A stretch of DNA of 64,000 nucleotides from Aequorivita antarctica. Lineage in GTDB: Bacteria; Bacteroidota; Bacteroidia; Flavobacteriales; Flavobacteriaceae. Each line of letters begins with the position of its first letter. The stretch's first letter is position 1. Shown piece after piece: positions 34,688 to 42,515 of the stretch. A program made the translations under genes and the position numbers. Where the stretch lies: positions 1 through 64,000 of the forward strand of contig NZ_VORT01000005.1 in assembly GCF_007997155.1 (NCBI RefSeq), written 5' to 3'. A model generated the notes under the pieces. The model saw only the letters and a list, made by a program, of their open reading frames with translations, was not told the origin of the DNA and searched no databases.

Positions 34688-35659
34688 TTATTTTTTAGAA
34701 GACAGGATGTTTTCTATAATCAACGGAGCGTGCACTCGCGAGTTTTCAATAAACCATTTATGGGTTTCCATTCCGCCACAAATAACCCCAGCCAAGTATA
34801 ATCCTTGTATGTTAGTTTCCATCGTTTTGGAATTGTATTCAGGGATATGATTTCCATCTTCCGAAAAGTGGATTCCTAACTCCTTTAAAAAATGAAAATC
34901 TGGTTTGTAGCCTGTTAGTGCAACTACAAAATCATTTTGAATAGTTTGGTTGCCTTTTTGCGTTTTGATCGTTGCTTCAGTTTCAGTTATTTCAATAATT
35001 TTTGAATTGAAAAAGGCCTTGATGCTTCCCTCTTTAATTCGGTTTTCAATATCTGGTTTTACCCAGTATTTTACACGTTCTCCAATTTCTGGGCCACGAA
35101 CAACCATGGTTACATCGCCGCCTTTGCGCCATATTTCCAAAGCGGCATCAACAGCTGAATTACTCGCACCAACCACAATAACCTTTTGTGTTATGAATGG
35201 ATGTGCTTCTTTGTAATAGTGCATTACTTTTGGCAATGATTCTCCGGGAACGTTCAGCGTTTTTGGAATATCGTAAAATCCTGTACTTATAATTACATTT
35301 TCACTTCTGTATTTTTTTTTATCAGAAGTAATTTCAAAATGATTACCGACTTTTTTTATAGAATTAATCCTTTCATATAAATTAATATAAAGATTATTAG
35401 AAGTGGCTACACGCCGATAATATTCCAATGCTTCATTACGTGTAGGCTTGGGATTATTGCTTATGAAAGGAATATCATCAATCTCCAATTTTTCAGAAGT
35501 GGAGAAAAAGGTCATGTTTAGCGGATAATTGTATAGGGAATTGGTAAGCGTTCCTTTTTCTATTACTATGTAGTCTAAGCCTTTCTTCTTGCATTCAAGG
35601 GCACAGGCAATACCTATGGGTCCTGCACCGATAATTAAAACATCTTTAATAGCTGTCAT
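34688..35659 (-). CDS. YpdA-like FAD/NADPH pyridine nucleotide-disulfide oxidoreductase
   Basis: A 323-residue flavoprotein of the YpdA (putative bacillithiol disulfide reductase) family. Residues 8-16 (LIIGAGPIG) form the FAD Rossmann motif and VVGASNSAVDAALEIWRKGG the NADPH motif; TNIQGLYLAGVICGG near the C-terminus binds FAD. The Firmicutes enzymes carry a redox Cys (Cys14 in S. aureus) inside GGGPCG; here that position is Ile15. The true substrate is therefore open: the protein could still be a thiol or quinone reductase. It is 40 bp downstream of rpe on the same strand. Confidence 0.88.
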   Translation of the reverse strand: MTAIKDVLIIGAGPIGIACALECKKKGLDYIVIEKGTLTNSLYNYPLNMTFFSTSEKLEIDDIPFISNNPKPTRNEALEYYRRVATSNNLYINLYERINSIKKVGNHFEITSDKKKYRSENVIISTGFYDIPKTLNVPGESLPKVMHYYKEAHPFITQKVIVVGASNSAVDAALEIWRKGGDVTMVVRGPEIGERVKYWVKPDIENRIKEGSIKAFFNSKIIEITETEATIKTQKGNQTIQNDFVVALTGYKPDFHFLKELGIHFSEDGNHIPEYNSKTMETNIQGLYLAGVICGGMETHKWFIENSRVHAPLIIENILSSKK

Positions 35660-35699
35660 TCCGAGTGTAGCGAAGGAGTCTCAAGAACTCCATTTCAAT

Positions 35700-36362
35700 T
35701 TAAATTGTTGTTAGTTTCTTTAACTCCTGAATGGTTTGTGTTGGATTGCTCGCGCCAAAAACATAACTGCCAGCTACCAAAACATCCGCGCCGGCATCAA
35801 CAAGTTGTTTAGCGTTTTTATTGGTTACACCACCGTCAATCTCAATTTTGGTAGAAGCACCGTTGGCCTCGATAATTTTTCGAAGTTGTTTTACTTTTTT
35901 ATAGGTGTTTTCAATAAAACTCTGCCCGCCAAAACCTGGGTTAACGCTCATCATACATGCCAAATCAATATCATTGATGGTGTCTTCAAGCAGCGAAACA
36001 TTAGTGTGTGGATTAATAGCAACTCCCGCCTGCATTCCTTCCGCCTTTATTCCTTGAAGAGTGCGGTGAAGATGGGTGCAAGCTTCAAAATGAACCGAAA
36101 GTATATTCGCCCCCAAATCTGCAAACGCCTTAATGTAGCGATCAGGATCAATAATCATTAAATGAACATCCAATGGTTTTTTGGCATAGGCCGCAATGCT
36201 TTTAATCACTGGCATTCCGAAAGAGATATTTGGCACAAAGACACCGTCCATAACGTCAAGGTGAAACCAATCGGCTTCACTATTGTTGATCATTTCAATA
36301 TCGCGCTGAAGGTTTGCGAAATCTGCGGCAAGAATAGATGGGGCTATAATTGTATGTTTCAT
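35700..36362 (-). CDS. rpe: Ribulose-phosphate 3-epimerase
   Basis: A 220-residue TIM-barrel enzyme interconverting ribulose-5-P and xylulose-5-P in the pentose phosphate pathway. Family signatures are IAPSILAADFANL, FHLDVMDGVFVPNISFG with the metal-ligand His and catalytic Asp, DVHLMI, the MSVNPGFGGQSFI loop, and IEIDGGV with the second catalytic Asp. Length is normal. It lies 5 bp downstream of the BLUF gene, so the two are likely on one transcript. Confidence 0.97.
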   Translation of the reverse strand: MKHTIIAPSILAADFANLQRDIEMINNSEADWFHLDVMDGVFVPNISFGMPVIKSIAAYAKKPLDVHLMIIDPDRYIKAFADLGANILSVHFEACTHLHRTLQGIKAEGMQAGVAINPHTNVSLLEDTINDIDLACMMSVNPGFGGQSFIENTYKKVKQLRKIIEANGASTKIEIDGGVTNKNAKQLVDAGADVLVAGSYVFGASNPTQTIQELKKLTTI

Positions 36363-36367
36363 GTAGC

Positions 36368-36766
36368 TTATAGTAAGAAAGGTTCGATAAGTGTTTTTAT
36401 ATTTTTTGGATACTTGTTTTCAAAATCGTAATGTGAAAGATATATATTCAATCTTTCAATATCGGCTTTGGTTTTCATAATGCTAAAATTTGCATCGTAA
36501 TTGTTAAAAATTCGATTTTCAATTTTTTGATTCAAAATCATCAAGATATTCTTGTGTCTTTTATCTTTTCGAATTTTATCAAAGAGTTTCTTTATGGTTT
36601 CTTTATCGCCTTCTAGTACTTGTAGAAAAAAATCATTGTTGTGGAGAAGTGCTCCGGTAATATTCAAAGTTGGATTTATTTCTAAAATATATTTAAACAA
36701 ATCTTCCAGCTCTGAGTCTTTCAGAACTTCGGCTTGTTTGCTTAAATAACAGATAGTGTATTCCAT
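36368..36766 (-). CDS. BLUF-domain blue-light photoreceptor
   Basis: A 132-residue protein made only of a BLUF domain plus a short helical cap. I start it at 36766 (MEYTICYLSK), because the longer reading from 36820 would run through the rpoD terminator hairpin. The FAD photocycle residues are all in place: Tyr7, Asn31 (in NPTLNITGALL) and Gln49 (in DFFLQVLEGD), with spacings 24 and 42 as in AppA. The semi-conserved Trp of AppA is Tyr90 here. Without an output domain it must signal by binding a partner. It lies between rpoD and rpe, 5 bp before rpe. Confidence 0.93.
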   Translation of the reverse strand: MEYTICYLSKQAEVLKDSELEDLFKYILEINPTLNITGALLHNNDFFLQVLEGDKETIKKLFDKIRKDKRHKNILMILNQKIENRIFNNYDANFSIMKTKADIERLNIYLSHYDFENKYPKNIKTLIEPFLL

Positions 36767-36782
36767 GCTGCTGTAAAGATAG

Positions 36783-36810
36783 AAAAAACCTCCGGTAATC
36801 AGCCGGAGGT
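36783..36810 (-). terminator. Rho-independent terminator downstream of rpoD
   Basis: On the minus strand ACCTCCGGC-TGATT-ACCGGAGGT, a strong GC-rich stem, is followed by T6. It lies about 130 bp after the rpoD stop and 17 bp before the BLUF start codon, so the BLUF promoter must overlap it. Confidence 0.88.
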
Positions 36811-36941
36811 CATTCATCAATCAAAAAACGAACAGTAATTTTTCAGGCTAACTGAAAAACTGATACTGTAAGTTATCTTTATGGGTTTTGCTAGTTCGAT
36901 TACGCTTAATGACCGGAAACGGTAGCTGAGCGACGTTGAAG

Positions 36942-37805
36942 CTATCCCAGATAAGTCATCAATATTTTACTTCGCGAAGTATGCTTAAGTCTTCGTATTG
37001 CCTTCTCTTTAATTTGACGCACGCGTTCACGTGTAAGATCAAATGTTTCACCTATTTCTTCCAAAGTCATTGGATGTTGATCGCCAAGACCGAAGTACAA
37101 ACGGATAACGTCTGCTTCACGAGGAGTAAGGGTTTCCAAAGCTCTCTCGATTTCAGTTCTAAGTGATTCGTGCAACAAAGCACGGTCTGGGTTCGGACTT
37201 TCGCCACTTCGCAAAACGTCGTAAAGGTTACTGTCTTCCCCTTCAACAAGCGGTGCATCCATCGATACGTGACGGCCCGAGTTTTTCATGGACTCTTTTA
37301 CATCGTTGATGGTCATATCCAGCTCTTTCGCGATTTCCTCAGCGGAAGGTGGGCGCTCATTGGCTTGTTCCAGATAAGCGTACATTTTATTTATCTTGTT
37401 GATGCTTCCAATCTTGTTCAACGGCAAACGAACAATACGTGATTGCTCTGCCAAAGCTTGCAAAATAGATTGGCGAATCCACCAAACTGCGTAGGAAATA
37501 AATTTAAAACCACGTGTCTCGTCAAAACGCTGTGCGGCTTTAATAAGGCCAAGATTTCCTTCATTGATAAGATCTGGAAGGGTAAGGCCTTGGTTTTGGT
37601 ATTGCTTTGCCACCGAAACAACGAAACGCAGGTTGGCTTTGGTCAATTTTTCCAAAGCGCTTTGGTCACCCGCTTTAATGCGCTGTGCCAATTCTACTTC
37701 TTCGTCTGCGGTGATTAAGTCAACTTTTCCTATTTCCTGAAGGTACTTGTCTAATGAAGCAGTTTCCCTGTTGGTTACCTGCTTTGTAATTTTAAGTTGT
37801 CTCAT
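36942..37805 (-). CDS. rpoD: RNA polymerase primary sigma factor
   Basis: A 287-residue housekeeping sigma factor. It lacks region 1.1 and the long non-conserved region of E. coli RpoD, as in other Bacteroidota. Region 1.2 (about 15-45), region 2 with [37 protein letters not shown] and [16 protein letters not shown], region 3 and region 4 with the helix-turn-helix [20 protein letters not shown] are all seen. It directs recognition of the TTTG/TAnnTTTG promoters found in this window. Stop codon TAG. Confidence 0.97.
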   Translation of the reverse strand: MRQLKITKQVTNRETASLDKYLQEIGKVDLITADEEVELAQRIKAGDQSALEKLTKANLRFVVSVAKQYQNQGLTLPDLINEGNLGLIKAAQRFDETRGFKFISYAVWWIRQSILQALAEQSRIVRLPLNKIGSINKINKMYAYLEQANERPPSAEEIAKELDMTINDVKESMKNSGRHVSMDAPLVEGEDSNLYDVLRSGESPNPDRALLHESLRTEIERALETLTPREADVIRLYFGLGDQHPMTLEEIGETFDLTRERVRQIKEKAIRRLKHTSRSKILMTYLG

Positions 37806-37933
37806 TTAAGAAATGTCCTGTAGATTAAGTTTTAAACTTTTGTATTTTGTTATACGTAACAAAAACAGAAAAGGTTACAAAAGTTTTTAAATCTTTCTAA
37901 ATCTGTGATATTTTAAACTATAGAATTTGTCAT

Positions 37934-38605
37934 CTATTGCTCGAGACTGTCTATTTTTTTGGTTGTTATAGAGTCTAAAGATTGGTTTTTTCTTGAAATT
38001 AGACTGTCTACTTCATTTTTATCAGTAGTTACTATTCGTTTCCCATCCTCGCTGTTATAGTAATAATATTTTGTAGTAACGGAAAAAGTTTCATCAATAC
38101 TTTCTTTGTTTGAGATGCTTTTTTTGGATTTAGTATAAGAGGATGTTTGTTTTTTGGATTGTTTCGTTTTTCGGGAATTTTCAATTTCAATTTTTTCTGA
38201 AATTTCTTTGGTTGCCTCTATTTTTGAAAGTGTTTCATCATTATTTTTTATAATTAATGAATCGTGTTTTGAAACTTCAAAAGATGCTTCATTGTTTTCT
38301 TTTCCAAAGGATGATCTATTGTTTTTTTCTTCGGAAGGAGGAGTAGATTGTTCAGTTAAAGGAGTATTATCTTGTTGGTTATCAAGATTGTGTTCTGAAA
38401 AATTTCCATTGACGAGAAGAACAAACAAGCCCAATGAAACGAAGAGCCCTCCGCCCATTAGCCAATAAAAAAGAATTCTTTTTTTTCTGCGATTTTCTTC
38501 GTCAAGTGAGGTGTTTATTTTATCCCAAAGACTTTTATTGGGAATCTTTTTTCCGTGGTTTAGCTTTTTTTCAAAAAGCGTTCCTATGTCTTTTTTTCGT
38601 CCCAT
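37934..38605 (-). CDS. Single-pass membrane protein, probable anti-sigma partner of the ECF factor
   Basis: A 223-residue protein unlike any family I can name. A cytoplasmic N-terminal segment (1-43) with FEKKLNHGKKIPNKSLWDKI resembles the short sigma-binding segment of small Bacteroidota anti-sigma-like proteins. One membrane helix spans about 45-66. The outer part (70-223) is Ser/Glu/Lys-rich and looks disordered, ending with a heptad-like DSITTKKIDSLEQ. It begins 3 bp after the ECF sigma gene, the classic sigma/anti-sigma layout, but no zinc-binding ASD motif is seen. The role is inferred from position. Confidence 0.7.
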   Translation of the reverse strand: MGRKKDIGTLFEKKLNHGKKIPNKSLWDKINTSLDEENRRKKRILFYWLMGGGLFVSLGLFVLLVNGNFSEHNLDNQQDNTPLTEQSTPPSEEKNNRSSFGKENNEASFEVSKHDSLIIKNNDETLSKIEATKEISEKIEIENSRKTKQSKKQTSSYTKSKKSISNKESIDETFSVTTKYYYYNSEDGKRIVTTDKNEVDSLISRKNQSLDSITTKKIDSLEQ

Positions 38606-38608
38606 TTT

Positions 38609-39154
38609 TTAATGTTCTTTTGGGTTAAGGGATTTGTTTAATTCAATAATATTATCGCGTAAAATCAACTTTGCGCGGTGGTAATTTGATTTTGAAGTGC
38701 CTTCGGAAATATTCAAAAGCACGGCAATTTCTTTATGTGAAAAACCATCCATTTGGTAAAGGTTGAAGACAAGCCGATATTGGTCTGGTAGTTCTTGAAT
38801 AAGTTTCAAAAGTTGGTCTAGAGAAATGTCTGTTTCTTCCTCAGTTTCGACTGCCTCATCAAAAAAATCGTTATTTATTTCAATGTTTATGGGCCTAGTG
38901 GCTTTGTATTTATCGATGGCCTTATAGATGGTTATACGTTTCATCCAACCTTCAAAAGAACCTTTCCCTTTAAAGGTTTTTATTTTCTGAAAAATAGTTA
39001 TAAAGGAGTCATGCAGATTGTCTTCCGCATCGGCATCATTTCGGCAGTATTTCAAAGAGGTGAAATATAAGGTGTCTTTATACTTCCGGAACAACTCATT
39101 CTGAGCTGTCCGGTTATTTTTCATACATGCTTTTATGAGTTCGATTTCTTTCAA
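38609..39154 (-). CDS. ECF-type RNA polymerase sigma factor
   Basis: A 181-residue sigma-70 family protein with only regions 2 and 4. Region 2 includes AQNELFRKYKDTLYFTSLKY, DAEDNLHDSFITIFQKI and FEGWMKRITIYKAIDKYK; region 4 includes LPDQYRLVFNLYQMDGFSH and KEIAVLLNISEGTSKSNYHR, a helix-turn-helix. ECF factors switch on envelope or nutrient regulons when released from an anti-sigma factor. The downstream gene (3 bp) encodes a single-pass membrane protein that is the likely regulator. No SusCD pair is adjacent, so it is probably not a polysaccharide-locus switch. Confidence 0.94.
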   Translation of the reverse strand: MKEIELIKACMKNNRTAQNELFRKYKDTLYFTSLKYCRNDADAEDNLHDSFITIFQKIKTFKGKGSFEGWMKRITIYKAIDKYKATRPINIEINNDFFDEAVETEEETDISLDQLLKLIQELPDQYRLVFNLYQMDGFSHKEIAVLLNISEGTSKSNYHRAKLILRDNIIELNKSLNPKEH

Positions 39155-39176
39155 ATATTTTTTGTAAAGAATTTTT

Positions 39177-39329
39177 TTAAACTCGATTATACTTCCCTTT
39201 TTTTATAAATCGGAGACCTTTCCGTGCATTTCCCCCAATAGCATTTTGCCAATTAATAGTTGCTACTTGTGCATTTGCACTAATAATTTTCATTATGTAG
39301 ACTGCTGAAAAAAATATTTTTGTCTTCAT
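39177..39329 (-). pseudogene. Remnant of a secreted-protein gene (50 codons)
   Basis: An open frame from ATG 39329 to TAA 39177 encodes MKTKIFFSAVYIMKIISANA followed by QVATINWQNAIGGNARKG and a basic tail ending KYNRV. The start looks like a signal peptide with an Ala-x-Ala cleavage site, and INWQNAIGG resembles the first repeat of the long T9SS-exported proteins that open with a WQ-x-x-IGG motif. The frame then stops abruptly. It reads as the 5' stump of a lost or deleted gene, 11 bp after the stop of the 345-residue lipoprotein. A genuine short peptide cannot be excluded. Confidence 0.5.
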
Positions 39330-39340
39330 ATTTAATTATA

Positions 39341-40378
39341 TTAATAACAGGAAATTGCTTTTAAAATTATTGGAACATAAACCAGCGGATTACCCGTATT
39401 AATATCATCAAATCTAATATAAATAATTTGCGGGTTTACACTGTTTTCGTACATTAAATTGGTAATGGGGCTTGTTCCTGCAAGCATGTCTTCGTAAGTT
39501 TCGTAATAACTCCAGCTTACAGTTGAAGGATCAGAGATACCTGTGAAAGGGAAGAAACAATCAAAATAACTTTCTAGATCAAATACGGCACTTTGCGAAC
39601 CCGGTTCGGTTTCACATTCTTCAAAAAGAAATTTTCTACACGGTTCGTAACAGTCTTTAATGAAGCGATAGCTGTCCACTCCATTTGCTATTTCCATTTG
39701 CGCTTCGTCAAAACTGACTACTTTCCAATCAAAATTCCAGTCGTTACTTATACTTTCATCGCCTGTTAGAAAAATATTGAGGTGAAGTTCATCCTCTATA
39801 AAATAGGTAACCCAAGTTCCGCCGAAGGAGTGATCTTGAAAATACAAACCTGCATTTCCGAAATTGCTCACTTCAAAATATGAACCATCATATTCAACAT
39901 TTGGACCGTCAAGATGACTCACTTTCCAAATACACGAGGTTTCAGTTAAAATATTGTTGCAAGTTGTAATTGTGTCTGCCTTTAAGCATTTGTCTATGGC
40001 TTCTTTTAATTCATCATTATTGTTGATAACATAAGGTTGTCCATTGTCCAAAACACTGCTTATAGGATAGCTTAGGCTAATAGATTTTCCTACTTCCAAG
40101 GTGCCTAGAAACTCACTGAATTGTATATCACTATTTATAACCTGGTAACCGAAAACATCCATATTTTCATAATAGATTACCAAAGTGAAAGGGTAATTAA
40201 AATCAATACAGGTAATTTCATTTTCAAAATCATTTCCCGCTGCTCGCTCAATTAAATTATAAAGTTCAGAATCCACCTGAATAACCTTTGAGGGATCGGC
40301 TTTATTTATGGGTTCGTCTTCGCAGGAATTGAAAAATGTGAGTAGAAGAATGAGAGATAGATAACAAAGGTTTTTCAT
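39341..40378 (-). CDS. Large surface lipoprotein, unknown function
   Basis: A 345-residue lipoprotein, signal ending FFNSCEDEP (lipidated Cys19). No enzyme domain is recognised. The middle (about 140-245) looks like a lipocalin- or META-like beta-domain with CIWKVSHLDGPN and YFEVSNFGNAGLYFQD. The last 80 residues (FDLESYFDCF, SWSYYETYEDMLAGTSP, YENSVNPQIIYIRFDD) match the repeating beta-domain of large T9SS type B adhesins, yet no sorting domain follows. It may be an anchored adhesin or a product of recombination with such a gene. It lies upstream of the gene remnant on the same strand. Confidence 0.75.
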   Translation of the reverse strand: MKNLCYLSLILLLTFFNSCEDEPINKADPSKVIQVDSELYNLIERAAGNDFENEITCIDFNYPFTLVIYYENMDVFGYQVINSDIQFSEFLGTLEVGKSISLSYPISSVLDNGQPYVINNNDELKEAIDKCLKADTITTCNNILTETSCIWKVSHLDGPNVEYDGSYFEVSNFGNAGLYFQDHSFGGTWVTYFIEDELHLNIFLTGDESISNDWNFDWKVVSFDEAQMEIANGVDSYRFIKDCYEPCRKFLFEECETEPGSQSAVFDLESYFDCFFPFTGISDPSTVSWSYYETYEDMLAGTSPITNLMYENSVNPQIIYIRFDDINTGNPLVYVPIILKAISCY

Positions 40379-40441
40379 AATATTTCTGTTACGTTGTTAC
40401 CCTATAGTCTTAAATTTTTTAAAAGGTTGCGTGGTAAATAA

Positions 40442-40478
40442 AAAAATGCCTCTAGTTAGGAAACTAAAGGCATTTTTG
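40442..40478 (-). terminator. Terminator after the proline operon
   Basis: AAATGCCTCTAGTT / AACTAAAGGCATTT stem with one mismatch and A/T runs on both sides, 18 bp after the proA stop. Symmetric, so it may act in both directions. Confidence 0.85.
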
Positions 40479-40495
40479 GTAAAAATGATATTTAA

Positions 40496-41695
40496 TTAAA
40501 CTCTTACCTGTCCATCACCAAAGACATAGTATTTATTGGTGACTAACTGTTTTAAGCCTAATGGACCTCGGTGATGCAATTTGTCTGTGCTAATGGCAAG
40601 TTCTGCACCAACCCCCATTTGCCCACCATCTGTAAAGCGGGTAGAGGCATTGTGATATACGGCAGCGCTATCCACATTTTCCATAAAATGTTTCGCTTTT
40701 TGAGTGTTTTCCGTCAGAATAACACTTGAATGACCACCGCTATATTTATTTATTTTTGAAATGGCTTTGTCTATTCCCTCGACACCTCCCACGGCAATTT
40801 TCATTGCTAAAAATTCTTCACTCCACGTGTCTTCACTAGGAATAGATTTATTTTCTGAAAGCACCTTCTTTATTTCTTGATCTACCAAAATTTCTACCTT
40901 GGCTTTTTCCAATACAGTTTTTAATTCCTGAAGGCGGGTTTCATAATGTGGAAGTTTTTTATCTATTAAAACTTTATCCAAAGCATTGCAACCTGAAATT
41001 TTATCAGTCTTGGCATTTAAAATAACCTGAAGGGTTTTTACCCAATCGGCATCTTCGGCTACATATAAAAAGTTATTTCCTCTTCCGCTAATTAAAACGG
41101 CACATTTTGCATTTTCCTTTACAAAATTAATCAATCGCTCGCCTCCTCTAGGTACAATAAGATCCAATTGCTCATCTGGATTTTTAAGAAATGCCTGTGT
41201 TTCTTCCCGGTTTAATTGTAGCATACGGACCCAGTCTTTCTCCAATCCATTTTCAACAAGCGATTTATGCCAACAAGCCACCAATTCCTTATTGCTATTG
41301 AAGGCTTCTTTACCTCCTTTTAATAAGATTTTGCTATTGGCTTTAAAAGCTAAAACAGCAGCCTCTACAGTAACGTCCGGCCTAGATTCATAGATAATCA
41401 TAATAGTGCCGAAAGGGGCGGTCTTGTTTATGATGTTAAGTCCGTTATCTAGTTCAATATTGGAAATTTCCTGATTTACGGGATCTTCTTGGGCGCGTAC
41501 TTCAGAAATTGCTTTTATCATTCCGTCAATTTTGGAATCGTCCAAAACTAAACGATCGTACAATGCTTGATCGTCTTTTTTAAAAGCTTCCAAATCTTTT
41601 TTATTGGCTTCTAAAATAGCCTTACGGCTTTGGTCTATGTTTTTCATCATAGCATCCAATACCTCATTCTTTATTTTTGTGTCTATCAATTTCAT
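40496..41695 (-). CDS. proA: Gamma-glutamyl phosphate reductase
   Basis: A 399-residue aldehyde-dehydrogenase-family enzyme that reduces gamma-glutamyl phosphate to glutamate-5-semialdehyde, the second step of proline synthesis. NADPH-binding and active-site regions are seen: IIYESRPDVTVEAA, SKILLKGGKEAFNSN, VPRGGERLINFV and the catalytic Cys in KISGCNALDKVLID. The C-terminus GADLAIS-like GAELAISTDKLHHRGPLG is typical. It is 28 bp downstream of proB in the operon proC-proB-proA. Confidence 0.96.
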   Translation of the reverse strand: MKLIDTKIKNEVLDAMMKNIDQSRKAILEANKKDLEAFKKDDQALYDRLVLDDSKIDGMIKAISEVRAQEDPVNQEISNIELDNGLNIINKTAPFGTIMIIYESRPDVTVEAAVLAFKANSKILLKGGKEAFNSNKELVACWHKSLVENGLEKDWVRMLQLNREETQAFLKNPDEQLDLIVPRGGERLINFVKENAKCAVLISGRGNNFLYVAEDADWVKTLQVILNAKTDKISGCNALDKVLIDKKLPHYETRLQELKTVLEKAKVEILVDQEIKKVLSENKSIPSEDTWSEEFLAMKIAVGGVEGIDKAISKINKYSGGHSSVILTENTQKAKHFMENVDSAAVYHNASTRFTDGGQMGVGAELAISTDKLHHRGPLGLKQLVTNKYYVFGDGQVRV

Positions 41696-41723
41696 ATTAT
41701 CTCTCTTCAGTTTTAGTTATTAT

Positions 41724-42494
41724 TTATGCGTAAAATTTTGTGCCGATTTTTTTTCCGTTCAAAATATCTACAATTACATTTTTCTGTTTTCCATTAGCGA
41801 TATAAGTAGGTATGTTTTTCAGGGAAGTTTCCTTGGCAATTTTCAATTTAGATTTCATTCCGCCACGACCTTCACCTTCACCTTTTTCAGATTTCTGAAC
41901 ATAGTGTTCTACTTCTTCTTCATGGTGTACTTCATCAATTTTTCGGGAATCCTTATGATCTGGATTTCCAGTATATAAACCATCTGTGTCGGTTAAAATA
42001 ATCAAAGCATCAGCTTTAATTAATTCTGCAACCAAGCTTGCCAATTCATCATTATCACTGAACATAGAGAGTGTTAATGACACGGCATCATCTTCATTTG
42101 CAATGGGAACAATCCCTTCATCAAGCAAACCTTCATAACAGTTAATCATGTTTTCCCGGTGTTTTCCTGGTGAAAAATCGCGTTTTGTTGCCAAAATTTG
42201 TGCGCAACGCATTCCGTGATTGTGAAATAAACTATAGTAATGCCGCATCATTCGAGGTTGTCCGACCGAAGAGTATATCTGTCTGCGGGTAGCATCATCT
42301 TTAGCCAAACATTCACCTAAAACTTCCTTACCTGCAATTGCCGATCCTGATGAAACTAATACGGGCATAAACCCATTTTCATAAACTTCAGCAATTTGAC
42401 GTACCAGTTCATTTAGAATAGGCACTACTATCCTGTTATCTCTGTTAGTCATAACGTTGGTTCCTACTTTTATAACCACTCGTTTTTTATTCAT
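41724..42494 (-). CDS. proB: Glutamate 5-kinase
   Basis: A 256-residue amino acid kinase that phosphorylates glutamate, the first and normally proline-inhibited step of proline synthesis. Motifs are VVIKVGTNVMT, VSSGSAIAGKEVL, the substrate loop with NEDDAVS, and DTDGLYTGNP. It has no C-terminal PUA domain, so it is the short form; E. coli ProB is about 110 residues longer. Feedback control does not require PUA. It lies 21 bp downstream of proC. Confidence 0.95.
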   Translation of the reverse strand: MNKKRVVIKVGTNVMTNRDNRIVVPILNELVRQIAEVYENGFMPVLVSSGSAIAGKEVLGECLAKDDATRRQIYSSVGQPRMMRHYYSLFHNHGMRCAQILATKRDFSPGKHRENMINCYEGLLDEGIVPIANEDDAVSLTLSMFSDNDELASLVAELIKADALIILTDTDGLYTGNPDHKDSRKIDEVHHEEEVEHYVQKSEKGEGEGRGGMKSKLKIAKETSLKNIPTYIANGKQKNVIVDILNGKKIGTKFYA

Positions 42495-42515
42495 AATTTT
42501 ATTTTTGGTATTTGA

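Noticed and set aside
36767-36820. Upstream extension of the BLUF gene to the ATG at 36820
   Set aside because: The extra 18 codons run through the rpoD terminator hairpin and place non-family residues before the BLUF fold.
37934-39154. Calling the ECF sigma locus a SusCD-type regulatory system
   Set aside because: The partner lacks FecR-like domains and no SusC with an N-terminal signalling domain is adjacent. The susC in this window lies 6 kb away and has a plain N-terminus.
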